A stretch of 35,643 nt of DNA, taken from positions 45,256-80,898 of the forward strand of contig NZ_LNCU01000082.1 of the NCBI RefSeq assembly GCF_001542415.1, in the 5' to 3' direction. The DNA is from Bradyrhizobium macuxiense. GTDB taxonomy: Bacteria; Pseudomonadota; Alphaproteobacteria; Rhizobiales; Xanthobacteraceae. Position numbers and translations under genes: made by a program. A model generated the notes under the pieces. It worked only from the letters and a program-made list of their open reading frames with translations, was not told the DNA's origin and did not search any database. Shown piece after piece: positions 1 through 7,579 of the stretch. Within the stretch, counting starts at the first letter, position 1, and each line of letters begins with the position of its first letter.

Positions 1-798
1 CCGGCGGCGCATTCGCGCTCGCCGCTGATCCATCGTTACTGGCTGCGCACGCTCGGCATCGAGGGCGGCTATGTGATCGAGGCGGTGCCGCCGGCCGACT
101 TCAAGGATTTTATTTTCCGCCTGTCGCTGCGCGGTTTCGTCGGTGCCAACGTCACGCTTCCACACAAGGAGCATGCGCTGGCGTTGTCGACGCCGGACGA
201 GCGGGCCCGCGCCGTCGGCGCCGCCAACACACTGTGGTTTGCCGAAGGCGAGTTGCACTCGACCAATACCGATGTCGAGGGCTTCATCAACAATCTCGAC
301 GCTTCCGCGCCTGGCTGGGACAAGACGACGGATGCGCTGGTGCTCGGCGCCGGCGGCGCGGCGCGCGCGGTGGTGTTCGGCCTGATCGAGCGCGGCATCG
401 CGCGCGTGCATCTCGTCAACCGCACGATCGACCGCGCCCGTGTGCTCGCCGATCAGTTCGGCCCACGCGTTCAGCCGGCGACATGGGACGCGGTCAACGA
501 ATTGCTGCCGCGCGCAGGCCTGCTGGTCAACACGACCTCGCTCGGCATGCATGGCCAGCCTGCGCTCGAGATCGATGTCGGCCGGCTGCCGCAAAGCGCC
601 GTTGTGTCCGATCTTGTCTATGTGCCGCTGGTGACGCCATTGCTCGCGGCGGCAAAGGCACGCGGGCTGAAGACCGCGGATGGGCTCGGCATGCTGCTGC
701 ATCAGGCGGTGCGCGGCTTTGAATTGTGGTTTGGACCGCGCCCGCAGGTCACCCCGGAACTACGTGCGCTTGTCGAGGCCGATCTCACAAAGACTTGA
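1..798 (+). CDS. aroE: Shikimate dehydrogenase (NADP+), 5' end cut by window edge
   Basis: Reduces 3-dehydroshikimate to shikimate in the cytosolic pathway to chorismate and aromatic amino acids. The frame is open from base 1, so only the N-terminal few residues are missing; 265 residues remain against about 275-285 for the family. Visible motifs are HSRSPLIHRYW (substrate-binding serines), NVTLPHK with the catalytic lysine, NTDVEGF with the partner aspartate, the nucleotide-binding loop GAGGAARAV, NTTSLGM, and the C-terminal GLGMLLHQA helix. An internal GTG at 73 is not the start because family-conserved sequence lies upstream of it. No coaE-like gene follows, although in many rhizobial relatives aroE is followed by coaE and dnaQ; the next gene is an unrelated secreted protein. 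Function is secure; whether this is the only aroE cannot be judged here. Confidence 0.95.
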   Translation, partial: PAAHSRSPLIHRYWLRTLGIEGGYVIEAVPPADFKDFIFRLSLRGFVGANVTLPHKEHALALSTPDERARAVGAANTLWFAEGELHSTNTDVEGFINNLDASAPGWDKTTDALVLGAGGAARAVVFGLIERGIARVHLVNRTIDRARVLADQFGPRVQPATWDAVNELLPRAGLLVNTTSLGMHGQPALEIDVGRLPQSAVVSDLVYVPLVTPLLAAAKARGLKTADGLGMLLHQAVRGFELWFGPRPQVTPELRALVEADLTKT

Positions 799-868
799 GG
801 CATGGAATAGCGTCGCAAGGCTGGGGTCCAGCGTTGGGTCAGCTCTTGATCCCTCCGGAGACCATTCC

Positions 869-1495
869 ATGCCGTTCCGCCGTACCCAATTCGTTCGCCC
901 GTTCATCGCGCTTGCGATGGTGACGGCGTCCACGCTCTACGCGATCGCGCAGCAGCCGCCCACGCCGACACGTGTCCGTGGAACCGTCGCAGGCGTCGAC
1001 GGCGATACGCTCGCGGTGAAGTCGCGCAGTGGTGAAGATGTCAAGCTGCACATGGCTGGTAACATCGTCGTGCTCGGCCTCACCAAGATCGCGCTGTCGG
1101 ATGTCAAGGTTGGTTCCTTCATCGGCACCACCACGGTGCCCGGACCCGACGGCGTGCCGAAGGCGGTCGAGGTGCATGTGTTTCCGGAGAACATGCGCGG
1201 CACCGGCGAGGGTTCGCGGCCCTGGGATCTCAAGCCCAACAGCAGCATGACGAATGCCACCGTCGCCCAGTCCGTCGTCAGCAACGACGGCCATACGCTG
1301 CTGGTGAAATACAAGGACGGCGAGAAGAAAGTCGCGGTGTCGCCGGATACGCCGATCGTGACCTATGTTGCCGGTGACAAGTCTGAGCTGAAGGCCGGCG
1401 CCAGGATCATCGCCTTCATGAAGAAACTGCCTGACGGTTCGCTGGAAACCGACCGCGTCAGCGTCGGCCGTGACGGGATCACCCCGCCGATGTGA
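869..1495 (+). CDS. Secreted hypothetical protein, tandem paralogue 1
   Basis: 208 residues. The ATG at 869 follows a CCGGAG ribosome-binding site 8 bases upstream and begins a classical signal peptide: two arginines, a hydrophobic stretch, then AIAQQPP, so the protein is probably periplasmic. The mature part holds two similar beta-rich segments, one near residues 30-75 (VRGTVAGVDGDTLAVKSRSG) and one near 125-160 (LLVKYKDGEKKVAVSP), which looks like a small OB-like or DUF5666-like fold; that is a guess from pattern only. It ends in GRDGITPPM. The neighbour at 1880-2488 is a clear paralogue (I judge about 60 % identical by eye), with the same invariant blocks FPEN, RPWDL, MTNATVA, VAGDKSELK and the same C-terminus. 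Function unknown. Confidence 0.85.
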   Translation: MPFRRTQFVRPFIALAMVTASTLYAIAQQPPTPTRVRGTVAGVDGDTLAVKSRSGEDVKLHMAGNIVVLGLTKIALSDVKVGSFIGTTTVPGPDGVPKAVEVHVFPENMRGTGEGSRPWDLKPNSSMTNATVAQSVVSNDGHTLLVKYKDGEKKVAVSPDTPIVTYVAGDKSELKAGARIIAFMKKLPDGSLETDRVSVGRDGITPPM

Positions 1496-1518
1496 CGCGC
1501 AGCGAAGCTCTCTCAACA

Positions 1519-1687
1519 CGTCGTCCCGGCGAACGCGGGGACCCATAACCACCGATCATTGTTGTTGAGTAGAACTGCAGCCATTGCCGTGCCAAACCTC
1601 GTGCGGTTGTGGTTATGGGTCCCGGGTCGCGCGGAGCCTGTCATCGGGCGCGCGTTTGCGCGACCCGTTGGCTTGCCTGGGACGACG
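1519..1687. repeat. Palindromic intergenic repeat, type A copy 1
   Basis: About 170 bp bounded by inverted ends CGTCGTCCCGG and CTGGGACGACG, with a nested inverted pair GGGACCCATAACCAC / GTGGTTATGGGTCCC. The right half contains a smaller GC palindrome around GGGCGCGCGTTTGCGCGACC. It lies just after the stop of the first secreted paralogue. A second copy in the same relative place follows the second paralogue (2512-2699). No coding capacity. It resembles a MITE or REP-type element multiplied in the genome. Confidence 0.8.
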
Positions 1688-1879
1688 AAGATTGCATAGC
1701 CCGGACGAGCCACAGCAGAACGCTGACGCATCACGCGTTCGCTACCGCAGTAACAGACCCCTCATCCAGCGCGTAGTCGTCGATCGTGTCACCTCTCCTG
1801 CAAAGAGCAGCGACACGCACGGAATACCATCAATCCCCCGGTGTTCCTGAGTCCGCCAGCCAAACCCATGAGGGACATC

Positions 1880-2488
1880 ATGTCGAAATCGCCGCTCTTC
1901 GCCGCATTGCTTCTCGTCGCATTCACTTCGATCGCATCGGCGCAGCAGCCGCCAAGCGTACGCATTCGCGGCACCATCGAGGCCGTCGACGGTCCGACGC
2001 TGTCGATCAAGTCGCGCGACGGAACCGACATGAAGGTACAGACGACCGACAACGTCGCGGTGTTCGGCGTTGCCAAGACCGACCTGTCGGAGATCAAGCC
2101 GGGTTCCTATATCGGCGTCACCGCGATGCCGGAACCTGACGGGACGCAGAAGGCGATCGCGGTTCACATCTTCCCGGAGAACCAACGCGGCGCCGCCGAG
2201 GGCTTTCGTCCCTGGGATCTGCGCGCCAACTCGACCATGACGAACGCCACCGTCGCCGAGACGGTGAAGGGCACCGACGGCCAGAACATCCTGGTGAAGT
2301 ACAGGGACGGTGAGAAGAAAGTCGTGGTGCCGCCGGGCACGCCGGTCGTGACCTTCGTTGCCGGCGACAAGTCCGAGCTGAAGCCGGGCGCCAAGATCAT
2401 CATCTTCGGCGCGGTGAAGAAGGCCGACGGCACGCTGGAAGCCAACCGCGTCAATGTCGGCCGCGACGGGATCGCGCCGCCGATGTGA
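1880..2488 (+). CDS. Secreted hypothetical protein, tandem paralogue 2
   Basis: 202 residues, paralogous to the preceding gene over the whole mature region. The start at 1880 is preferred over the upstream ATG at 1868: it has GAGGGAC 4-9 bases before it and yields a signal peptide of the right length (MSKSPLF, hydrophobic core, then IASAQQPP). Like its sister it has two repeated beta-rich segments (IRGTIEAVDGPTLSIKSRDG and ILVKYRDGEKKVVVPPG) and ends GRDGIAPPM. The upstream regions of the two paralogues do not resemble each other, so they may be expressed differently. Probably periplasmic. The function is not recognised; a ligand-binding or stress-related role would be pure speculation. Confidence 0.85.
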   Translation: MSKSPLFAALLLVAFTSIASAQQPPSVRIRGTIEAVDGPTLSIKSRDGTDMKVQTTDNVAVFGVAKTDLSEIKPGSYIGVTAMPEPDGTQKAIAVHIFPENQRGAAEGFRPWDLRANSTMTNATVAETVKGTDGQNILVKYRDGEKKVVVPPGTPVVTFVAGDKSELKPGAKIIIFGAVKKADGTLEANRVNVGRDGIAPPM

Positions 2489-2511
2489 TGCGAAGCGAAA
2501 CTCTCTCAACA

Positions 2512-2699
2512 CGTCGTCCCGGCCTAGTGCGCAATTGCGCACGGGAGCCGGGACCCATAACCACCGATGGTTCTTGTTGAGAAAAGCTGTGGCCACGGCT
2601 GTGCCAAATCTTGCGCGGCTGTGGTTATGGGTCCCGGGTCGCGCGGAGCCTGTCATCGGGCGCGCGTTCGCGCGACCCGTTGGCTTGCCCGGGACGACG
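2512..2699. repeat. Palindromic intergenic repeat, type A copy 2
   Basis: Second copy of the element at 1519-1687, in the same orientation. The ends are CGTCGTCCCGG and CCGGGACGACG. The right half (about 2622-2699) differs from copy 1 by only a few bases, while the left half carries an extra short palindrome (GTGCGCAATTGCGCAC). It separates the secreted paralogue from the convergent dehydrogenase gene, and its hairpins could serve as a bidirectional terminator. Confidence 0.8.
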
Positions 2700-2714
2700 A
2701 AGATTGCGGGGACG

Positions 2715-3851
2715 CTACACCGCCAGCACGTGATCGTCGATCTCCGCGATCGTGTTGACGCCGCACAGCCCCATCGTGGTGGTGAGCTCCTTGGCCAAAA
2801 TGTCGATCGCTTTTGCGACGCCCTCCTGACCGCCGGCGCCGAGGCCGTAGGCATAGGCGCGGCCGATCATGCAGGATTTCGCGCCGAGCGCGAGGGCGCG
2901 CATCATGTCCATCCCGGTGCGGATGCCGCCGTCGAACATGATCTCGATCTGCGAGCCGACCGCATCGGCGATCTCGGGCAGCACCTCGATCGACGACGGT
3001 GCGCCGTCGAGCTGGCGGCCGCCGTGGTTGGAGACGACGATCGCCTGCGCGCCGGTCTTGGCGGCGAGCTCGGCGTCCTCGACGTCGAGGATGCCCTTCA
3101 GGATCAGCTTGCCCGGCCAGATGCTGCGGATCCAGTCGATGTCCTTCCAGTTCAGCGAGGTGTCGAACTGCGATGCGGTCCATTCCGACAGCTTGGTGAG
3201 GTCCTCGGTGCCCTTCACGTGACCGGCGATGTTGCCGAACGTGCGGCGCTTGCCTTGCAGCACGCCGGAGACCCAGGCCGGCTTGGTCGCGAAATCGATC
3301 AGCTTCGACAGTGACCATTCCGGCGGCACCGTCATGCCGTTCTTGATGTCCTGATGGCGCTGGCCGATCACCTGCAGGTCGACGGTGAGCACCAGCGCCG
3401 AGCACTTCGCCGCGATCGCGCGCTCGATCAGCGATTTGATGAAGCCGCGGTCCTTCATGACGTAGAGCTGGAACCAGAACGGCTTGTCGACGGCGGCCGC
3501 GATGTCCTCGATCGAGCAGATCGACATCGTGCTCTGGGTGAAGGGAATGCCGGCCGCCTGCGCCGCGCGGCAGGCGTAGATTTCGCCGTCGCCGTGCTGC
3601 ATGCCGAGCAGGCCGACCGGCGCCAGGATCAGCGGCATCGCCGAGGGTTCGCCAAGGATCGTGGTCGACAGGCTGCGCTTGGAGACGTCGACCAGGATGC
3701 GCTGACGGAACTTGATCTGCTGCAGGTCGGCGGAATTCGCGCGCAGCGTGTCCTCGGTGTAAGAGCCGCGGTCCGCATAATCGAAAAACGCCTTCGGCAC
3801 CCGGCGCTTGTGCAGCTGGCGCAAATCTTCGATGCAGGTAATGTGCTTCAT
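2715..3851 (-). CDS. lldD: FMN-dependent alpha-hydroxy-acid dehydrogenase (L-lactate dehydrogenase type)
   Basis: 378 residues, the usual size for the FMN-dependent alpha-hydroxy-acid oxidase/dehydrogenase family, which oxidises L-lactate or related 2-hydroxy acids to the 2-oxo acid and passes electrons to the respiratory chain or oxygen. Visible are FFDYADRG near residue 22, QLYV near 128, the catalytic histidine and substrate arginine in SNHGGRQLDG (His276, Arg279), and the FMN phosphate loops DGGIRTGMD (about 307-315) and GRAYAYGLGAGG. The start at 3851 gives the typical N-terminus (ITCIEDLRQLHKRRVP); the open frame runs further upstream without family similarity. One oddity is TVDLQVIGQRHQD, where many LldD proteins have TVDLPV. 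Family is certain; lactate as the substrate is likely but not proven. Confidence 0.9.
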   Translation of the reverse strand: MKHITCIEDLRQLHKRRVPKAFFDYADRGSYTEDTLRANSADLQQIKFRQRILVDVSKRSLSTTILGEPSAMPLILAPVGLLGMQHGDGEIYACRAAQAAGIPFTQSTMSICSIEDIAAAVDKPFWFQLYVMKDRGFIKSLIERAIAAKCSALVLTVDLQVIGQRHQDIKNGMTVPPEWSLSKLIDFATKPAWVSGVLQGKRRTFGNIAGHVKGTEDLTKLSEWTASQFDTSLNWKDIDWIRSIWPGKLILKGILDVEDAELAAKTGAQAIVVSNHGGRQLDGAPSSIEVLPEIADAVGSQIEIMFDGGIRTGMDMMRALALGAKSCMIGRAYAYGLGAGGQEGVAKAIDILAKELTTTMGLCGVNTIAEIDDHVLAV

Positions 3852-4012
3852 GGACGTTCCCGGCCCTCTGGTCTGTCGCAAATCTTGCAGGTCTTTGGTC
3901 TCGCCGTCATCTAGCATGGTTGGACCGCCTGCCAAATCGCCCAGCCGAATCTTGTGCGGCGTTTCCGGCGGAGCGGATACCGGTTGGCGGGAAGACCGAA
4001 AGGGAGAGCACG

Positions 4013-4186
4013 ATGACGCAATCAGGCTCCAAACCGAAGACTGATGAGAGTGCCGAAAAGCGCCGGCTCGACGAGGCGCTGGAGGAAGGGCTGGAAGAGA
4101 CATTCCCGGGTTCCGACCCTGTCAATGTCACCCAGCCGGCCCCGACCAAGGGCGACAGCCACGTTCGGCGCAAGGGCGAGGATTAA
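4013..4186 (+). CDS. Small acidic conserved protein with FPGSDPVNVTQP motif
   Basis: 57 residues, preceded by AGGGAGA 6-12 bases before the ATG. It is strongly charged: an acidic helix (DEALEEGLEETFPG) is followed by the motif FPGSDPVNVTQP and a basic tail (HVRRKGED). Short proteins with this FPxSDPxxxTQP-like motif recur, to my knowledge, in rhizobia and other alphaproteobacteria without a known function. It has no signal peptide or membrane segment and is probably cytosolic. It is transcribed divergently from the hydroxy-acid dehydrogenase across a 161-bp gap, and a GC hairpin follows the stop. Confidence 0.75.
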   Translation: MTQSGSKPKTDESAEKRRLDEALEEGLEETFPGSDPVNVTQPAPTKGDSHVRRKGED

Positions 4187-4193
4187 TCGATAA

Positions 4194-4220
4194 TCCTGCG
4201 CCGGCATGGCGCCGGAAGGA
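4194..4220 (+). terminator. Weak hairpin after the small acidic gene
   Basis: An imperfect stem TCCT...CCGGC-ATGGC-GCCGG...AGGA begins 7 bases after the stop codon. No clear T-run follows, so it is only a possible terminator. Confidence 0.3.
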
Positions 4221-4247
4221 GTAATCCTTATTTCGCAATGACTTAGT

Positions 4248-4267
4248 GTCGAACTCTATGGTTCGAT
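4248..4267. promoter_or_regulatory. Short dyad in the glmM upstream region
   Basis: A perfect inverted repeat TCGAAC-TCTATG-GTTCGA (4249-4266) sits about 135 bases before the glmM start, in the only AT-rich stretch nearby (about 4220-4330), where the glmM promoter should lie. I cannot name a regulator, and I found no convincing -35/-10 pair. Confidence 0.25.
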
Positions 4268-4399
4268 GACGGTAACGATTCATCATATTTTTTGAAGTCA
4301 TTTTAGCGGCTGAGGGTCTATAAGGCCGATGCACGCTAAACTGGTGAGCGTTCAGGGCTCTCTCGTCGGGTGGTCGAGGGGGCTGTGTTTGGGGGTTAC

Positions 4400-5746
4400 A
4401 TGAGCCGCAAGTATTTCGGGACCGATGGTATTCGGGGCCGCGCCAATGGACTGATCACGCCTGAGCTCGCGCTCAAGGTGGGGCAGGCCGCAGGTCTGGT
4501 GTTTCAGCGTGGCGATCATCGCCATCGCGTCGTGATCGGCAAGGATACCCGGCTGTCCGGCTACATGATCGAATACGCCATGGTTGCGGGCTTCACCTCG
4601 GTCGGTATGGACGTGCTGCTGCTCGGCCCGATCCCGACGCCGGCGGTCGCGATGCTGACCAAGTCGATGCGCGCTGATCTCGGCGTGATGATTTCGGCGT
4701 CGCACAATCTGTTCGAGGACAACGGCATCAAGCTGTTCGGCCCGCAGGGCTTCAAGCTGTCCGACGACGTCGAGAAGCAGATCGAGCAGCTGCTCGACGA
4801 ATCGCTCGACCGCCGCCTGGCGCAGAGCGCGAGCCTCGGCCGCGCCCGCCGCATCGACGGCGTTCATGACCGCTATATCGAATTCGCCAAGCGCACGCTG
4901 CCGCGCGACCTCAGCCTCGACGGCCTGCGCGTCGTGATCGATTGCGCCAACGGCGCCGCCTACCGGGTGGTGCCGGAAGCGCTGTGGGAACTCGGTGCCG
5001 ATGTCGTTCCGATCGGCGTCGAACCCGATGGCTTCAACATCAACAAGGAATGCGGCTCGACCTCGCCGGAGGCGCTGTCCAGGAAGGTGCGCGAGATGCG
5101 CGCCGACATCGGCATCGCGCTCGATGGCGACGCCGATCGCGTCATCCTGGTCGATGAGCGCGGCCACATCGTCGACGGCGACCAGCTGCTCGCGGTGATC
5201 GCGCAAAGCTGGAAGGAAGAGGGGCGCCTCTCCAAGCCCGGCATCGTCACCACCGTGATGTCCAATCTCGGGCTCGAGCGCTTTCTTCAGGATCACGGCA
5301 TGCACATGATTCGCACGCCGGTCGGCGACCGCTACGTTCTCGAGCAGATGCTGGCGGGCGGCTACAACCTCGGCGGCGAGCCGTCGGGCCATATCATCAT
5401 GTCGGACTACTCGACGACCGGCGACGGCTTCGTGGCCGCGCTGCAGGTGCTTGCCGTGGTGCAGAAGCTCCGCCGCCCGGTGTCGGAGGTCTGCCGGCGT
5501 TTCGATCCATTGCCGCAGATTCTCAAGAACGTGCGTTACCGCAGCGGCAAGCCGCTCGACGACGCCGAGGTCAAGTCCGCGATCACCGACGGCGAGAAGC
5601 GCCTCAACGGTCACGGCCGCCTGCTGATCCGCCCCTCCGGCACCGAGCCCGTGATCCGCGTGATGGGCGAGGGCGACGACCGCATCCTGGTCGAAGAGGT
5701 CGTGGACAATATTGTCAGCGCGCTCGGCCACGCCGCAGCGGCTTAG
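4400..5746 (+). CDS. glmM: Phosphoglucosamine mutase
   Basis: 448 residues, full length for the family. Interconverts glucosamine-6-phosphate and glucosamine-1-phosphate, the step before UDP-GlcNAc, and so feeds peptidoglycan and lipopolysaccharide synthesis in the cytosol. The start at ATG 4400 gives the invariant N-terminus SRKYFGTDGIRG; a GGGGG stretch 5-9 bases upstream serves as ribosome-binding site. Diagnostic parts are the phosphoserine loop ISASHN with Ser101, the Mg-binding loop DGDADR (Asp242, 244, 246), the sugar-binding GEPSGH loop, and the C-terminal phosphate loop RPSGTEPVIRVM. GlmM is activated by phosphorylation of the loop serine. In some relatives glmM follows ftsH; here its upstream neighbour is the small acidic gene. 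High confidence. Confidence 0.97.
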   Translation: MSRKYFGTDGIRGRANGLITPELALKVGQAAGLVFQRGDHRHRVVIGKDTRLSGYMIEYAMVAGFTSVGMDVLLLGPIPTPAVAMLTKSMRADLGVMISASHNLFEDNGIKLFGPQGFKLSDDVEKQIEQLLDESLDRRLAQSASLGRARRIDGVHDRYIEFAKRTLPRDLSLDGLRVVIDCANGAAYRVVPEALWELGADVVPIGVEPDGFNINKECGSTSPEALSRKVREMRADIGIALDGDADRVILVDERGHIVDGDQLLAVIAQSWKEEGRLSKPGIVTTVMSNLGLERFLQDHGMHMIRTPVGDRYVLEQMLAGGYNLGGEPSGHIIMSDYSTTGDGFVAALQVLAVVQKLRRPVSEVCRRFDPLPQILKNVRYRSGKPLDDAEVKSAITDGEKRLNGHGRLLIRPSGTEPVIRVMGEGDDRILVEEVVDNIVSALGHAAAA

Positions 5747-5780
5747 AGATCTGCTGATTCTAATCTTGAGCCTGCTTGAC

Positions 5781-5885
5781 CCGTCATCCTGAGGAGCGCG
5801 TAGCGCGCCTCGAAGGATGTACGGCTCGGCTAGTGGCCGTGCATCCTTCGAGACGCGGCCAAGAGGCCGCTCCTCAGGATGACGG
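5781..5885. repeat. Palindromic repeat, type B copy 1
   Basis: About 105 bp with perfect inverted ends CCGTCATCCTGAGG and CCTCAGGATGACGG. The inner arms CTCGAAGGATG / CATCCTTCGAG fold into a long cruciform. It lies between glmM and the MFS gene and has no coding capacity. A second, slightly diverged copy is at 27703-27806. Confidence 0.85.
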
Positions 5886-5964
5886 GGATAGAACTCGGAC
5901 GCTGGCCGCACAGCGCATCGCTGCCATCGGCTGGAGGAGCTGGTCGCAACCACCTCCGCGTCTT

Positions 5965-7266
5965 ATGACACGGAGGTATTTTTGCGAATCTGTTTCCCGG
6001 AATGCTGCATTGAACAAGCCGGTCGTGAGTGAAGAAGCGCTGGGCGAACCAGTGCCGATGTCCGAACTGACGCCGGGGCTGGCTGCGAAAGCGGCTGCCG
6101 CGGGGCCGGTCTATGTCGTGCTCGCCGGCATCAGCTTCTCGCATTTCCTCAACGACACGATGCAGTCGCTGATCGCTTCGGTCTATCCGATCCTGAAGGA
6201 CAATTACGCGCTCGACTTCGCGCAGATCGGCATGATCACGCTGGCGTTCCAGTTCACCGCATCGCTGCTGCAGCCGGTGGTCGGGCATTTCACCGACAAG
6301 AAGGCGCAGCCGTTCTCGCTCGCGATCGGCATGGGCTTCACCTTCTTCGGCCTGCTGATGCTCAGCGTCGCACACGCCTATGGCGCGATCCTGATCGCGG
6401 CCTCGCTGGTCGGGCTCGGATCCGCGGTGTTTCATCCGGAATCATCGCGCATCGCGCGGCTGGCGTCGGGCGGGCGTTACGGTTTCGCGCAATCGGTGTT
6501 CCAGCTCGGCGGCAGCTTCGGCACCGCGATGGGCCCGGTGCTTGCCGCCTTGATCGTGGTGCCGTTCGGCCAGCCCTCGATCGCCTGGTTCTCCTCGATC
6601 GCGTTCCTCGCCATCGTGATCCTCTGGCGCATCGGCGCCTGGTACAAGCCGCAGATCGCCGCGAGGAAGGCGGCCGTGATCGAGCGGCATCCCGATCACC
6701 CGGACCAGCGGCGCGTCAGAATCGCGCTTATTGTGCTGGTCGCGCTGCTGATCTCCAAGCAGCTTTATGTCTCGAGCCTGTCGAGCTATTACATCTTCTA
6801 TCTGATCGACAGGTTCGGTGTCTCGACGCAGGCGGCGCAGCTCTATCTCTTCGTCTTCCTCGCCGCGAACGCTGCCGGCGCATTCTTCGGCGGACCGGTC
6901 GGCGATCGGTTCGGCCGCAAGTATGTGATCTGGTTCTCGATCCTTGGCGCGCTGCCGTTCACGCTGGCGCTGCCCTATGCCGGGCTGTTTGCGAGCGCAG
7001 TGCTGACGGTGGTGATCGGCCTGATCATTTCGTCCGCGACATCGGCGATCATCGTGTTCGCGCAGGAGCTGATGCCGCATCGGTTCGGCATGATCTCCGG
7101 CGTGTTCTTCGGGGTTGCCTTCGGCATCGGCGGCCTTGGTGCAGCCGTGCTCGGCAAGCTGGCCGACCACACCTCGATCGCCTTCGTCTATCAGCTCTGT
7201 GCGTTCCTGCCGGCGATCGGTCTGCTCGCAGTGTTCCTGCCGAAGATGCCCAAAGCTGCGCATTGA
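5965..7266 (+). CDS. MFS transporter, fosmidomycin-resistance (Fsr) type
   Basis: 433 residues from ATG 5965. Twelve hydrophobic segments are recognisable, with the central loop around IGAWYKPQIAARKAAVIERH. Family marks include SHFLNDTMQSL in helix 1, the loop-2 motif GHFTDKKAQP, FHPESSRIAR after helix 4, FGTAMGP, and GPVGDRFGRK in the C-terminal half. These match the Fsr/MFS efflux group, inner-membrane exporters whose E. coli member confers fosmidomycin resistance; the native substrate is unknown. The start is uncertain: ATG 5965 has no good ribosome-binding site, an in-frame TTG lies at 6010, and ATG 6058 would give 402 residues, nearest to the 406 of E. coli Fsr. The core function does not depend on this choice. 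Confidence 0.88.
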   Translation: MTRRYFCESVSRNAALNKPVVSEEALGEPVPMSELTPGLAAKAAAAGPVYVVLAGISFSHFLNDTMQSLIASVYPILKDNYALDFAQIGMITLAFQFTASLLQPVVGHFTDKKAQPFSLAIGMGFTFFGLLMLSVAHAYGAILIAASLVGLGSAVFHPESSRIARLASGGRYGFAQSVFQLGGSFGTAMGPVLAALIVVPFGQPSIAWFSSIAFLAIVILWRIGAWYKPQIAARKAAVIERHPDHPDQRRVRIALIVLVALLISKQLYVSSLSSYYIFYLIDRFGVSTQAAQLYLFVFLAANAAGAFFGGPVGDRFGRKYVIWFSILGALPFTLALPYAGLFASAVLTVVIGLIISSATSAIIVFAQELMPHRFGMISGVFFGVAFGIGGLGAAVLGKLADHTSIAFVYQLCAFLPAIGLLAVFLPKMPKAAH

Positions 7267-7579
7267 GAGCCGTCGCGACGGTTGCGAATCGCGCTCGCGC
7301 GCAGGGTTAATCATTCGCTAACGCACGCGCGTTCCGTGCGGTGCAGTATCGCGATTTCATCAAAGCATCGTTAGGACTTGTGGCGGAATCGCCATCTTGC
7401 TGTGCCGTGCATGCATCACTCGCGCCGGAAAAGCGCAGTTGCTCGAAAATTGGTGAGGGATCGTCAACCTTAAAAATTAGGGTTAAGTGGCGCTTAAACA
7501 TTTGCTGCCATGGTCCGGCCTGTGAGTTTCAGACGTGGGGCTTTCGCGTACGCCTCACTGGCCCAAAAGGACGAAGCCA
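7267..7579. other. 313-bp gap with a TTAA-N7-TTAA site before the porin-like gene
   Basis: The gap starts with a perfect palindrome CCGTCGCGACGG (7270-7281) right after the MFS stop. The promoter-proximal part (7450-7510) is AT-rich and holds TTAA at 7470, 7483 and 7494. The last two form TTAA-GTGGCGC-TTAA (7483-7497), the spacing of a CtrA site, and also a dyad (TTAAG/CTTAA). No gene is supported here. Confidence 0.5.

Noticed and set aside
1519..2699. The two type A repeats as a CRISPR-like array or composite transposon
   Set aside because: Only two copies, about 1 kb apart, long and palindromic, with no spacers and no transposase between them.
4352..5953. A 533-codon open frame antisense to glmM
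   Set aside because: glmM has all catalytic motifs; the antisense product is low-complexity His/Asp/Arg-rich and runs into a palindromic repeat.
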